Counted from the stretch's first letter, positions 31,788 through 41,600 are shown. The stretch: 43,413 nucleotides of DNA from Cyanobacteriota bacterium (GCA_026389265.1 JAPLIE010000197.1:1-43413); one strand, 5' to 3'. Made by a program: numbers and translations. Notes: generated from the sequence alone by a model not told the origin.

Positions 31788-32508
31788 AGTTGGCAACCTC
31801 CAGATCCCCCCGCAGCTGCTCCAGGCCACGATGGAGCAGCCGCTGGACGGTCATCGGGCTCACCTGCATCCGGCGGGCGATTTGGCGGTAACTGAAGCCG
31901 CTGAGCACAACCTGCTGCACCACCTCCCGCTGGCGGGGATCCAGACCCTTGAGGAGGTCCTGAACCGTTTCAGCCTCCGCCACGTTTAGATCGGCTTCGG
32001 CCTCTGAATCCGCCTGATCCAGTTCCTCCTCGGCGATCTCCGTGAGAGCCTCGGCCCGGTTGAGCCGCCGCTGCCGCATCAACAGGTTCCACTGTTCGGC
32101 ATCGATGTTCAGAAGCCGTTGCAGGTCGGCAGAAGTCGCCACCCGACCCTGCTGCAGGAGATGGCGCTCCAGGCGGAGCAGCCTTTCCTGCAACTCGGCC
32201 TGTCGGCGGGGCAGACGGACCGAGGGAGCCACATCGCGAAGGTGGTGCAAGATGGCGCCGCGGATGTGGGGTCGGGCGAAGGCTCCAAAGGGAGTCCCTT
32301 GCTGGGCGTCGAACCGTTCAGCGGCCCGGATCAGCCCGATCATCCCCACCTGGTGGAGATCCTCCACGCTCTCCCGGCAACAACGGCCGTAATGGATGGC
32401 GATGGGCCTCACCAGATCCCAGTGAGCTTGTACGAGGCGATTGCGCTGCTCCAGGGCAAGGCGTCGCCGCAGGCGGCGATGGGTGGCGGAGATGGCCATG
32501 AATGACAA
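31735..32508 (-). CDS. Alternative sigma factor (sigma-70 family, group 3-like)
   Basis: A 257-residue RNA polymerase sigma factor. Region 2 is clear: LVRPIAIHYGRCCRESVEDL, HQVGMIGLIRAAERFDAQQG, FGAFARPHIRGAILHHLRD. A region 3-like helical part (about 100-150) follows, then region 4 with the helix-turn-helix LDPRQREVVQQVVLSGFSYR, QIARRMQVSPMTVQRLLHRG. It lacks the long N-terminal region 1.1 of housekeeping factors. It resembles the SigF/WhiG-like or marine Synechococcus type III alternative factors. The promoters it reads are unknown. No anti-sigma gene is adjacent. The second ATG (31735 end, start 32499) would remove three residues. Confidence 0.88.
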   Translation of the reverse strand: MSFMAISATHRRLRRRLALEQRNRLVQAHWDLVRPIAIHYGRCCRESVEDLHQVGMIGLIRAAERFDAQQGTPFGAFARPHIRGAILHHLRDVAPSVRLPRRQAELQERLLRLERHLLQQGRVATSADLQRLLNIDAEQWNLLMRQRRLNRAEALTEIAEEELDQADSEAEADLNVAEAETVQDLLKGLDPRQREVVQQVVLSGFSYRQIARRMQVSPMTVQRLLHRGLEQLRGDLEVANFRSPERVDPGRSAARAC

Positions 32509-32723
32509 GTTGAAATAAAGAACGATGGAAATGAGCTGGCTTCCGATCAGGAAACCTGACCCCTTGAAGGGAGGAAACCTTCCGGACCCAGATCAGGACC
32601 GCAGGGACCGATGCCGTCCCTTCCCTTCAGAAGAGATCGAGCCGCCGGGGAACACAACCGTGAAAACACCGATTCAGGGGCTCAAGGCTCCCTGTGATGC
32701 CGGCCTGCCGGTGAATATGCCGC

Positions 32724-33551
32724 TCAAGCGGGTACCGCCACGGAAGCCAGTAGGGCCCAGGGGCCATGGCGCTCCAGCCAGGTGCGATCCGAGGCTTCCG
32801 TGCAGAGCAGATAGCCGGCAAAACCCAGGCCATTCACGCTGAAACCAGCCCCATGCTCACGCCAGCGGCGCACCGTGAGGAACCAGCGGTCGTCGAATAG
32901 CACGTTGTAGGGATGGAGCGGAGCCGCCTCGGTCGCCCGGCGACCGAGGCCCAAGGCCTCGCAATGGCTCGCGTAGAGATCCTCAAGATCCCGACCGCCG
33001 ATGGGATCAAGTCGAGGGCTGAGCCGGTAGGCCCATGGCCAGGGAGGCGATGCCCCCTGCAGCTGGGACTCCAATAGGGGAGCGAGGGGGCAGCTGGGTG
33101 CCCCCTCGCTCCGGGGGAGGAGCTGCAGATGGCGATGGGGTTGGCTCGCACCGGCGGTCGCCCCGCTATTGAAAAACCAGAGACCCCCCGTATCGGCACC
33201 GACGGTCGCCACACTGGCCCAGTCGGTGGCATCCAGCCAGCCGCTCTGGGGTTGCCAGCCCCGGGTGATCAGCAGCAGGTGGCAGGCCTGCACTGGATAT
33301 TTGTTGAGGAGCAGAACGTGGCGTTCGCCGATGCGGCCCACCTCGAGGGGCTGGTCCCAGGGAAGGAAGGGATTGGGCTTCGGTCCCTCGGGCCGCAGGT
33401 GCCGTGGCGGACGGGAAACCAGTTCCCGCAGCAAAAACGGGGCAATAGCTGGCTGATCGATCAGGCGGGTTTCCAGGGGTACCAGGGCACCGGCGGCAAG
33501 GGCCTGGTCCGACACCTCGAAGGCCCGACGCCACCAGCGTTCAGCCCGCAC
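32724..33551 (-). CDS. ATP adenylyltransferase / Ap4A phosphorylase family
   Basis: A 275-residue HIT-superfamily enzyme that cleaves diadenosine tetraphosphate with phosphate to ADP plus ATP, or transfers adenylyl groups. The catalytic motif is QPHRHLQLLP (H139, H141, Q143), the GalT-like HxHxQ type with one histidine replaced by glutamine. It is preceded by LWFFNSGATAGASQ. Other family parts are PKPNPFLPWDQPLEVGRIGE, HVLLLNKYPVQACHLLLITR, and the C-terminal YNVLFDDRWFLTVRRWREH. The length and layout match the cyanobacterial/yeast Apa1-like family. It starts inside the 3' end of the SpoIID-like gene (11-bp overlap), so they are cotranscribed. Confidence 0.9.
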   Translation of the reverse strand: MRAERWWRRAFEVSDQALAAGALVPLETRLIDQPAIAPFLLRELVSRPPRHLRPEGPKPNPFLPWDQPLEVGRIGERHVLLLNKYPVQACHLLLITRGWQPQSGWLDATDWASVATVGADTGGLWFFNSGATAGASQPHRHLQLLPRSEGAPSCPLAPLLESQLQGASPPWPWAYRLSPRLDPIGGRDLEDLYASHCEALGLGRRATEAAPLHPYNVLFDDRWFLTVRRWREHGAGFSVNGLGFAGYLLCTEASDRTWLERHGPWALLASVAVPA

Positions 33552-34716
33552 CGGCCTGGAGTCGGGCCAGGGAGGCGCCCTGGTAGTAGCGGCCGAGGAT
33601 TTCGTTGTAGCGAAGGCCCTGCTGGGCCAGGTCCTGGGCTCCGGTCTGACTCATGCTCGCGCCGAGATGGCCATGGGCCTCCTCGACGATCTGCTGGGTG
33701 GCGGCATAGAGACTCTCAACAATCCCACCCTGGTAGCTGAGGATCAGCCCGTCGGTGCTGCTCGTGGCATCACGGGTGGTGGCAGTCACGCTGGAAAGGC
33801 CCTCGTAATTCTGCCAGCGGGTGGTGTCCCCCAGGTGCCACTGATCGTCGGCCGGACGGGCCATGTGGGCCAGGGCGTAGGAGCGGGCTGCTACGGCTTG
33901 GGCCCGCAGAGCCTCGCGGTTCCATGTGGGGGGCATCTCGCCACCCACCACCGAACTCACGTAGTTCTCCAGCGGCAGGTGGTTGATCACCCGCAGCCCG
34001 TTGCTGCTGCGGAGGATGCGGAAACGGCCCTCATAGAGCCGACCAGCACTGCTGAGATGGTCGTTGGGTCCGGTCTCCAGCCACACTTCGGCTTCCTGAG
34101 CGAGAAAGGGGGCGGGATCGGGAGACTGCGCCGCCGACCCCTGACGCAGAACCCGGCCATGACGGTCAAGCAGCCGCCAGGCACCGGAGGCGGCGAAATC
34201 GGGATAGGCGGGCAGCTTCAGCAGAGCCACCCGGATCTCCATCTTGAGGCTGGGGCCGGCTTCGGGTTCGACCAAGCCCGCACCCGCACTCGGACGGGCA
34301 GCGGCGCGCTGGGCTCGCAGGTTGGCAGGGGCCAGGCCCCCATCCACGGGAGCCGGGGGCACCATCGCGCCTGCCGCCATGGGCTCGCTAGCGGTGGGAG
34401 GAGCCAGGGCATCCGCGCTTGGGGCCAGCGACGATCGGGCCTTCGGGCTAGCGATCAGGGTGTCCAGCAGTTCGCCCTCGGCGACGGAGGTGCTTGGCCG
34501 CAGTAGGGCGTTGGCCCCGATGCCCGCTCCGACCGCCAGGGCGGCCAGGGGTGCGCTGATCAGAAAGGGGTGGCGGCAGAGGCTGTGGAACACGGCAAGC
34601 GGGTCACTGTGCGCCACGCGTCCCACAGCTCCGACAAGGGAGGTCCATCCCGTTCTCCACCGGTCTCCGGTGCGGGTGCCCAGCCTACGGAGGCCGTCCG
34701 TAAGGTTCCATCCCAT
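33541..34716 (-). CDS. SpoIID/LytB-domain protein
   Basis: A protein of up to 391 residues. A membrane/signal segment at about 50-72 (PFLISAPLAALAVGAGIGAN) is followed by a low-complexity Ala/Pro linker. The SpoIID domain has LEVW-type strands, then LPLENYVSSVVGGEMPPTWN, REALRAQAVAARSYALAHMA, ATTRDATSSTDGLILSYQGG and IVESLYAATQQIVEEAHGH. In sporulating bacteria SpoIID is a lytic transglycosylase for peptidoglycan; cyanobacterial versions are widespread but little studied. The catalytic glutamate is expected in GGEMPPTW. The 34716 start overlaps the PhzF gene by 157 bp. GTG codons at 34617 or 34593 would reduce that and still keep the membrane segment, so the start is uncertain. Confidence 0.85.
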   Translation of the reverse strand: MGWNLTDGLRRLGTRTGDRWRTGWTSLVGAVGRVAHSDPLAVFHSLCRHPFLISAPLAALAVGAGIGANALLRPSTSVAEGELLDTLIASPKARSSLAPSADALAPPTASEPMAAGAMVPPAPVDGGLAPANLRAQRAAARPSAGAGLVEPEAGPSLKMEIRVALLKLPAYPDFAASGAWRLLDRHGRVLRQGSAAQSPDPAPFLAQEAEVWLETGPNDHLSSAGRLYEGRFRILRSSNGLRVINHLPLENYVSSVVGGEMPPTWNREALRAQAVAARSYALAHMARPADDQWHLGDTTRWQNYEGLSSVTATTRDATSSTDGLILSYQGGIVESLYAATQQIVEEAHGHLGASMSQTGAQDLAQQGLRYNEILGRYYQGASLARLQAGAG

Positions 34717-35546
34717 AGCAGATGTCCCGATCCGGTCAGCCGGATCATGGCGGATGACACGGCCTCGCAGAGCATCCCCCCAGGACGGTCAGAGCATTGC
34801 CAGCCCCGCACGCGGGGCCGGGAGAGGTGTCGCTGCCACCAGGGAGCCACCAGGGCGTGGGCCGAACCAGTGACAGGGTCCTCCGGGATTCCCAGGCCGG
34901 GGGCGAAGAAACGAAGCTGATAATCCGCCGGCTCGCCGCCGATCCGCGGCCCACCAGCCGTGGGATCGAGGCCTTGCATCAGCACCAGGCCCTGCCGGAG
35001 CGGCCCCTCCAGGGCCGGGGCGAGGCCGTCCATGGAGGCGAGGGGAGCTTCCCGAGGCAGCAGAACCACCCAATACCCCAGCTCGGAACTCCAGCATCCC
35101 TCCGGCCCGTATCCGAGCCGATCCAGCAGGAGCTCCGTCAGGCCGGCGGCGGCTGGTTCTGGTTGAAGATCGCCGCTGGGCAGCACGATCGCGCCCCAGC
35201 CGGGCCGGCTCGCCGGCAACTCCACCTCCAGAGGCCCACTGCGGCTGTGGAGCCAGGTGCGATCACCGGGCCCGAGTCGCCTCCAGTGGGCCAGGGCCAG
35301 CAGCGCCGCCAAGGTGGCGTGGCCACAGAGGGGTACCTCGCAGACGGGGGTGAACCAGCGCAGCATCCACCCCTGCTTGCTTTCGAGCAGGAAGGCCGTT
35401 TCCGACTGGCGGAGACTGGCGGCCACCGCCTGCAACCAATCGTCGGGCATCGGAGCCTCCAGGTCCACCACGGCCGCGCCATTGCCCCCGAAGGGGCCGC
35501 CGCTGAAGGCCTCGATCAACACGGCGGGCAGGGCACCCATGTTCAC
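34560..35546 (-). CDS. PhzF-family isomerase/epimerase-like protein
   Basis: A 328-residue protein with the diaminopimelate-epimerase-like PhzF fold. The catalytic glutamate is E49 (LRQSETAFLL). The other conserved motifs are the CGHATLA loop (about 74-80, replacing a cysteine-based site with acid-base chemistry) and EDPVTGSAHALVAPWW near residue 236, which holds the conserved aspartate. The N-terminus IEAFSGGPFGGNGAAVVDLE is typical. The substrate is unknown; only the phenazine branch is characterised and no phenazine genes are here. The last 40 residues continue past the usual PhzF end and overlap the start of the SpoIID-like gene. The start overlaps the gpsA stop by 4 bp. Confidence 0.9.
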   Translation of the reverse strand: MNMGALPAVLIEAFSGGPFGGNGAAVVDLEAPMPDDWLQAVAASLRQSETAFLLESKQGWMLRWFTPVCEVPLCGHATLAALLALAHWRRLGPGDRTWLHSRSGPLEVELPASRPGWGAIVLPSGDLQPEPAAAGLTELLLDRLGYGPEGCWSSELGYWVVLLPREAPLASMDGLAPALEGPLRQGLVLMQGLDPTAGGPRIGGEPADYQLRFFAPGLGIPEDPVTGSAHALVAPWWQRHLSRPRVRGWQCSDRPGGMLCEAVSSAMIRLTGSGHLLWDGTLRTASVGWAPAPETGGERDGPPLSELWDAWRTVTRLPCSTASAATPF

Positions 35547-36457
35547 GCTTCAGGCCTCAGATCCCTCTCCATCAGGGCCCGCACCGCCCCCTGGGCATCG
35601 ACACCACCATCGAGCAGCAGCACCACCTGTTCACAGATTGGCAACCGCCAGCCCTGACGACTGGCCAGGGCCACAGTGGCCCGGGCGGTGCGCGGACCCT
35701 CCACGGTGGCCCCGATGCGGCTGAGGGCCTCCTGCTCGCTGAGGCCACGGGCCAGCAAGCCGCCAAAGCGCTGGTTGCGGCTGAGGCTGCTGGTGGCCGT
35801 AGCCAACAGATCGCCGAGCCCCGCCAATCCGTAAAGGGTGGCTGGTTGGCCCCCGAGGGCCTTGAGCACCACCCCGATCTCCGCCAGACCCCGGCAGAGG
35901 AGCGAAGCCCTGGCATTGGCCCCCAGCCCCAGGCCATCGCTGATGCCGGCCGCCAGGGCCATCACATTCTTGAGGGCACCGGCCGCTTCCGTGCCGATCG
36001 GGTCACTGTTGGTGTATAAGCGCAAGTTCGGCGTTCGCAGTGCTCTCTGAAGACTGCTGGCCAGGTTGTCATCGTGGCTGGCGATCACACTCGCCGCCGG
36101 CAGACCGCGCTGCAGCTCAGCCGCCAGATTCGGGCCCGAGAGAACGGCCGTCGGCGCCTGGGGAAGCTGCTGCCCCCACAGCTGGCTCGCGGTGCAGAGC
36201 CCCTCGAGGTCGATTCCCTTGCTGCAGGACAGCAGGGGCAGTCCAGGCGGCCAGGACTGCGCCAGGGAGTTGGCCAGGGGACGGACAGCGGCCATCGAGA
36301 CCGCCACCACCACGAGGTCGCAATCCCTCAGCAGGGGCGCGGGGGTGCCGCCGTCACGGCGTGACCAGCTGCGCACCTCCAGGCCTAGCTCTCCCCACAG
36401 ATGTTCCAGGGTGCTCCCCCAGGCACCGCGGCCGAGCAGCGTGAGACGAGGACCCAT
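35543..36457 (-). CDS. gpsA: NAD(P)-dependent glycerol-3-phosphate dehydrogenase
   Basis: A 304-residue cytoplasmic enzyme that reduces dihydroxyacetone phosphate to sn-glycerol 3-phosphate, the backbone precursor for membrane lipids. The N-terminal Rossmann motif is LLGRGAWGST (G9-R-G-A-W-G14). The second conserved region is LSCSKGIDLEG (K80), then AVLSGPNLAAELQRGLP. The catalytic K163 is in AGALKNVMALAAGISDGLGL, followed by NARASLLCRGLAEI and GLAGLGDLLAT. All key residues are present, though the protein is somewhat shorter than E. coli GpsA. It shares its promoter region with the divergent SDR gene, whose longest frame even overlaps its start. Confidence 0.95.
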   Translation of the reverse strand: MGPRLTLLGRGAWGSTLEHLWGELGLEVRSWSRRDGGTPAPLLRDCDLVVVAVSMAAVRPLANSLAQSWPPGLPLLSCSKGIDLEGLCTASQLWGQQLPQAPTAVLSGPNLAAELQRGLPAASVIASHDDNLASSLQRALRTPNLRLYTNSDPIGTEAAGALKNVMALAAGISDGLGLGANARASLLCRGLAEIGVVLKALGGQPATLYGLAGLGDLLATATSSLSRNQRFGGLLARGLSEQEALSRIGATVEGPRTARATVALASRQGWRLPICEQVVLLLDGGVDAQGAVRALMERDLRPEA

Positions 36458-36512
36458 GGATTCTCAGGCGGCCGCGTCGAAGAAACACGGCATCGGGCAT
36501 GGCGCTGCCATC

Positions 36513-37325
36513 ATGCGCCATCTTCAGATTCCGACCGTGCTCGCCGATCAGCCACCAGGGCCCCTGTCGTCGCAGACGGTGACGAACCCTGGAACTCTTG
36601 TGGAACCACCAGCCACGGATCTGTTCCACTGGCAAGGCCATGCGCTGGTGGTGGGGGCTGGCGGCATCGGCCAGGCCTTAGCCGATGGCCTGGCCCAGCG
36701 CGCAGCGGGACTGCAGGTGCATACCGCCGGACCGAAGCGGGGAACCTGGCGGCTCGATCTCGGTGATGATGCCAGCCTGGAGTCGTTCGCGGCGCTGGCC
36801 CTGGAGCGCTTCCAGCCCTTGAGGCTGGTGATCTGCACGGCCGGCCTGCTGCATGAGGGGTCCCTCCAGCCAGAAAAGCGGCTGCTCCAGGTGAACCGCG
36901 ACAACCTGAGGCGCAGCTTCGAACTCAATGCCTTCGGGCCGCTCCTGCTGGCCAAGGCCCTCGAGCCTGCCCTTCCCCGACACCTTCCCCTTCACTTCGC
37001 GAGCCTCTCGGCGCGGGTGGGAAGCATCACCGACAACAACCTTGGGGGCTGGTATGCCTACCGGGCCGCCAAGGCCGCCCAGAACCAGCTGCTGCGCACC
37101 CTGGCGATCGAATGGCGGCGCCGGTTGCCCCTCGCCTGCGTAACCGCCCTCCATCCCGGCACCACCGCCACCGGCCTCTCGGAGCCGTTCCGCTCCGCCG
37201 TTCCGCCCTCAAGCTTGTTTTCCCCGGAACGGGCTGCCCATCAACTCCTGCAGGTTCTGACGACGCGGAGCGCGGAGCAGAGCGGCGAGTTCGTGGCCTG
37301 GGATGGCCAGCCGATCCCCTGGTGA
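36513..37325 (+). CDS. Short-chain dehydrogenase/reductase
   Basis: A 270-residue SDR. The nucleotide site is ALVVGAGGIGQALADGL (G48-A-G-G-I-G53). ICTAGLLHEG corresponds to the NAG region, N139 is in ELNAFGP, the serine is S164 or S166 in HFASLSARVG, and the YxxxK motif is Y183-R-A-A-K187. The C-terminal LHPGTTATGLSEPF is a common closing motif. It resembles the C-factor/CsgA-like subgroup, with no substrate assignable. The open frame extends to 36066, antisense to gpsA. I chose the ATG at 36513 just past the gpsA start; an ATG at 36456 is an alternative with 19 more residues. It converges on the DUF2237 gene with 15 bp between stops. Confidence 0.9.
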   Translation: MRHLQIPTVLADQPPGPLSSQTVTNPGTLVEPPATDLFHWQGHALVVGAGGIGQALADGLAQRAAGLQVHTAGPKRGTWRLDLGDDASLESFAALALERFQPLRLVICTAGLLHEGSLQPEKRLLQVNRDNLRRSFELNAFGPLLLAKALEPALPRHLPLHFASLSARVGSITDNNLGGWYAYRAAKAAQNQLLRTLAIEWRRRLPLACVTALHPGTTATGLSEPFRSAVPPSSLFSPERAAHQLLQVLTTRSAEQSGEFVAWDGQPIPW

Positions 37326-37340
37326 AGCGCCGGCGCCGGT

Positions 37341-37754
37341 TCAGACGGCAGCGTGCTGTTGCAGAAGGTCCAGGGGGATCACCTCCAGGGTGCTGATCTC
37401 ACAGGACTCAAGCCGCACCGGTGGTGCCATGCCGTCCTCGTAAGCCTCCAGCCAGCGACGGGCACACACACACCAGGCATCGCCGGGTCGAAGGCCTGGA
37501 AAACCGTAGGCCGGCGCCGGCGTGCTGAGGTCGTTGCCCTGGGCCTTGGTGTAGGCCAGGAAGGATTCGCTGATCACACAGCAGACCGTGTGGCGGCCCA
37601 GGTCGGCGGGATCAGTGCGGCAGAAGCCATCCCGAAACCAGCCGGTGAGGGGCTGGCAGCTGCAGGAGGCCAAGGGTGTTCCCAACACGTTCAGACCCTC
37701 CGCAGAGGGCTCTGGAACGATGGGGGGCAGCGGCTCGACAGGGGTTGGGGACAT
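37341..37754 (-). CDS. DUF2237 family protein
   Basis: A 137-residue soluble protein clearly of DUF2237. The conserved line is LNVLGTPLASCSCQPLTGWF, RDGFCRTDPADLGRHTVCCV, FLAYTKAQGNDLSTPAPAYG, FPGLRPGDAWCVCARRWLEA and APPVRLESCEISTLEVIPLD. It has eight cysteines, several in paired positions (CSC, CC, CVC), and the invariant GNDLSTP and GDxWCxC motifs. Its function is not known; metal or redox cofactor binding is only a guess from the cysteines. The frame runs upstream to 37865, but homologues start close to MSPTPVEPLPP, so I place the start at 37754. Confidence 0.88.
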   Translation of the reverse strand: MSPTPVEPLPPIVPEPSAEGLNVLGTPLASCSCQPLTGWFRDGFCRTDPADLGRHTVCCVISESFLAYTKAQGNDLSTPAPAYGFPGLRPGDAWCVCARRWLEAYEDGMAPPVRLESCEISTLEVIPLDLLQQHAAV

Positions 37755-37892
37755 GCCTGCTGGGGGTGGATCCAGCTTCCAAGTCTGGAGTGGACCAGCA
37801 CCAAAAGCTGACGGATGGTTGACGGATTCCGGGGGTGAGGCGTTAAACGTCTTGGAAAGGACCACACCCCCTTCCGCACGACCACTTTTTTC

Positions 37893-38120
37893 ATGAGCTG
37901 GGATTTCACCGAGGACGCGGCCTTTTTGGCCCTCTGCGACGCCTACAAGGAAAGCGGTGAACCCTCCGCTATGGAGTTCCTAGCCCATGGCGAAGGAGCC
38001 TTCCATTTCCAGGAGCTGTCCCAAAACGCGGCTGGAGAAGGGATCGATCTGAGCGATTCCGACGACCTCGAGGACTTCCAGCAGGAAGTGATCGACAGCC
38101 TTGAGGAGCTCTGCGGCTGA
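37893..38120 (+). CDS. Small acidic protein, unknown function
   Basis: A 75-residue, strongly acidic protein (MSWDFTEDAAFLALCDAYKE at the start; a DLSDSDDLEDFQQEVIDSLE run near the end). It is mostly helical, with two cysteines, at 15 and 74, and no signal peptide or membrane segment. I do not recognise a named family. It is preceded by a run of T and C (acgaccacttttttc) and followed by about 185 bp without a gene. It is probably an independent transcript, divergent from DUF2237. The clean start, length and composition make it likely real. Confidence 0.65.
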   Translation: MSWDFTEDAAFLALCDAYKESGEPSAMEFLAHGEGAFHFQELSQNAAGEGIDLSDSDDLEDFQQEVIDSLEELCG

Positions 38121-38305
38121 TCGGCGGTTGTTCGGCAGATCCCAGAAACCAGCCAACCCACCTGGCTTCCTCACGGCTGCGGTGAGCCTTTGGGAGCAAG
38201 CCTGTCTGGGTCTTCAATCTCCAAAGCAAAGGGCCCCCTCAGCCCTTCCTGGCGGTCCCATGCTGGGGGCCGCAGGCGCTCACCAGCAGCGGCCCCAGCG
38301 GAGAC

Positions 38306-38578
38306 TCAGCCGTAGAAGAAGGCCACCTCCTTGTCCTTAAGGCCGTCCCAGCCGGCCTCCTGGAGCCGAGCATCGAGGGTGGCCTGATCCAGATGCTTGG
38401 AGCCGGTCTTCACGATCCGGTTGCGCATCGATTTCTTCACGCCGCTGCGGGCCCGCTGACTCTCCAGCTCCATCACCTCGTTGTAGAGGGCGAGCATCGG
38501 GGCGGGGATGGGGGTGCCGTCGAGGTCTAGACCCGCGGCGATGGCGTCATCGACGCCACCGGGACCGGCAATGGCCAT
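38306..38578 (-). CDS. DUF4090 family protein
   Basis: A 90-residue protein of DUF4090, a family restricted to cyanobacteria as far as I know. The whole length fits: GVDDAIAAGLDLDGTPIPAP, MLALYNEVMELESQRARSGV, KKSMRNRIVKTGSKHLDQAT, and the closing GLKDKEVAFFYG, which is characteristic. It is soluble and largely helical, with no catalytic motif. The function is unknown. It follows metH on the same strand with a 56-bp gap, so it may share the ilvE-metH transcript. Confidence 0.9.
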   Translation of the reverse strand: MAIAGPGGVDDAIAAGLDLDGTPIPAPMLALYNEVMELESQRARSGVKKSMRNRIVKTGSKHLDQATLDARLQEAGWDGLKDKEVAFFYG

Positions 38579-38634
38579 GGCTGGGGTGGGATGGGGTACG
38601 GGCGTGAGCCTGCCATGCCGGCGGCGGCGCGCCC

Positions 38635-41600
38635 TCAGGCGCTGAAGTAGCGCGCCTTGCTGTGCAGGGCCACCAGGGCCGTGGTGCTCTGTTCCGGCTC
38701 GAGCTGGTCGCTCTCATCCATCTCCAGCCCGATCCGACCGGCATCGAGCCAGGCGAGCTGCTGGCGGGAATCGGCCACATTGGGACAGGCGGGATAGCCG
38801 AAGGAATAGCGGCTGCCGCGGTAGCGCTGGGCCAGCACCTCCCTTAAGGGCATGGCGGCGGGATCGGGGAAGCCCAGTTCCCGGCGGATGCGGGCGTGGG
38901 TCCATTCGGCCAGCGCCTCGGCCATCTGCACCCCGAGGCCGTGGAAATACAGGTAGTGGCTGTAACGGTCGGCGGCAAACAGCTCTCGGGCGAAGGCGGT
39001 GGCCTTCTCCCCCATCGTGACCGCCTGCATCGGCAGCACATCGGCGCCACGGGGACTGCCATCCGGACCGTGGTTCTGATCGCGATAGAAGTCGGCGATG
39101 CAATAGCGGTTGCCGCCCCGTTGGCGGGGGAGGTCGAAGTGGCCGAGCACCTGATCCGCCTCGCCAGGGTTGGCGCCATCCGCCAGGCCGGCCGGATCGA
39201 ACACCACCACGGCATTGCCCTGGCGGCCGCAGGGGAAATAGCCGTAGGCCAGCCGCGGGGTAAGCAGCCCTTCCGCCAGGCAACGCTCCATCCACTGGGC
39301 CAGAACGGGCTCCGCCTTCTCGGCCAGCATGGCCTCATAGGCTTCGCGACTCTGGTCCTGGGCCTTGCGAAGCTGCCACTGGCCGGCAAACAGGGCGTTG
39401 CGGTCGAGGTAGGCGAATACCTCCTGCAGATCGATCTGGCTCTCATCGAGGACCCGCGAGCCCCAGAAGGGCGGGGCGAGGGCCGCCTCTGCAGGCACGG
39501 CTTCCGAACGGTGGTCGCTGGCCGGCGGAGCGGCGGGGGTGGCGGAGGCGGCCGCTGCAGGTGTGGTTTCGGCAACTTCCGCCCCGGCCTCAACCCCCTC
39601 GCTGCTGCCGAGGCTCGGCCCAAGGCCCTCCGGCGTTCCGTCGAGGAAGCCCTGGCCATCGTCCCAACGGCCGGAGGCTTTGGCCTCCATCAGGGCATCC
39701 ATGAAGCGCAGATCGGCGAAGGCATCACGGCCGTAGATCACCTGGCCCTGGTAGGCGGCCCTGCAGTCGCCATGCACGAAGCGAGGTGTGAGGGCGGCAC
39801 CGCCAAGGATCACGGGCACGTTGATCCCCACCTCGTTGAAGCTGCGGAGGTTGTCCTTCATGAAGGCGGTGGACTTCACCAGCAGGCCGCTCATGGCGAT
39901 GCAATCAGCCTGATGCTGCTTTTGGGCCTCAACGATCGCATCGACGCTTTGCTTGATGCCGAGATTGATCACCTCATAGCCATTATTAGTGAGGATGATA
40001 TCAACCAGATTCTTGCCGATGTCGTGAACATCGCCCTTCACCGTGGCGATCAGGAACTTGCCCTTGCTATTGCTCTTTTGATTGCCCTCGGCATCCTCCT
40101 GCTTCTCCATGTGGGGCTCGAGAAAAGCCACCGCGGATTTCATCGTTTCGGCGCTCTGCAGCACGAAGGGCAGCTGCATCTGGCCGGAACCGAACAGATC
40201 GCCCACCACCTTCATGCCATCGAGGAGGAAGGTGTTGATGATCTGCAGCGGTGGATAGCTGGTGAGAGCCTCAGCCAGTGAGGCATCCAGACCGATCCGT
40301 TCGCCATCGATGATGTGTTGCTTGAGCCTCTCCTCCACTGGCAGGTCCGCCAGAGATGGGCCTGAGGCGCGGGCGTCCTTGGCGGACACGCCGGCAAATA
40401 ATGTGGTGAGGGCCGTGAGCGGGTCGTAACTGCAGATGCCGTTCTCAAACCGGCGTCGGTCGTAGATGAGATCGCGGCAGACCTGCTGATGCTCATCGCT
40501 GATCTTGACCAGCGGTAGGATCTTGGCGGGACTGACAATCGCCGCATCCATGCCCGCCTCGCAGCAGTCGTGCAGAAACACCGAATTCAGCACAATCCGC
40601 GCCGCCGGCGAGAGTCCAAAGCTCACATTGCTCACCCCCAGCACCACATGCACGCCAGGGAGTTCGCTGCGGATGCGACGGATCGATTCCACGGTGGCGG
40701 CGCCGTTGCGGCGGTCCTCTTCGATACCGGTGGAGATCGGCAGGGCAAGGGGGTCGTAGAAGATCTCGTGGGCCGGAAGGCCGTATTCCAGGGCGTCACG
40801 GTAGGCCCGCTGGGCGATGGCGAACTTGCGCTCGGCCGTGCGGGCCATGCCCTCCTCATCGATGGTGCCCACCACCACACCGGCGCCGTAATCGCGGGCC
40901 AGTTCGAGCACCTTGAAGAAGCGCTCATCGCCATCTTCGTAGTTGGTGGAATTGAGGATGCACTTGCCGCCGGCCACCTTGAGGCCGGCCTCCATTTTCT
41001 GCCACTCGGTGGAATCGAGCATCAGCGGCAGGTTCACATTCGTGACCAGCCGGCTCACCAGGTCGCGCATGTCGCGCTCACCATCGCGCCCGACGTAGTC
41101 GACGTTGACATCGAGCACATGGGCGTTCTCCTTCACCTGGCTGCGGCCCACGGCCACCAGGCCATCCCAGTCCTCCTCGGCCAGCAGTTCGCGCACCTTC
41201 TTGCTGCCGCTGGCATTGAGCCGCTCGCCGATGATCAGGAAGGAGTTGTCCTGCAGGTAGGGGGTCACGCCATATAGGGAGGCGGCGGCGGGCTCGTAGC
41301 CCAGGGCCGGTCGCACCGCGGCGGCATCGGCTGTGACGACATGGCCGTTGGCGGCCTGGCCCGGGGCTGCGGGGCTGCGCACGGGCCGGGGGGCCGGATG
41401 GAGCTCAGCCGCCAGTTCGGCCAGGGCGCCGATGTGGGCCGGGGTGGTGCCGCAGCAGCCGCCGATCACCTGCACCCCCAAGTCCTCAACGAAGTGCAGC
41501 AACTGCATCTTCATCTCGGTGGGGGTGAGGCGGTAATGGGCCACCCCGCCGATGTTCTCGGGCAGGCCGGCATTGGGGATGCAGCTCACCACGAAGGGGC

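Noticed and set aside
38896-40281. 461-codon open frame antisense to metH
   Set aside because: Shadow frame with low-complexity glycine and histidine runs; metH is intact.
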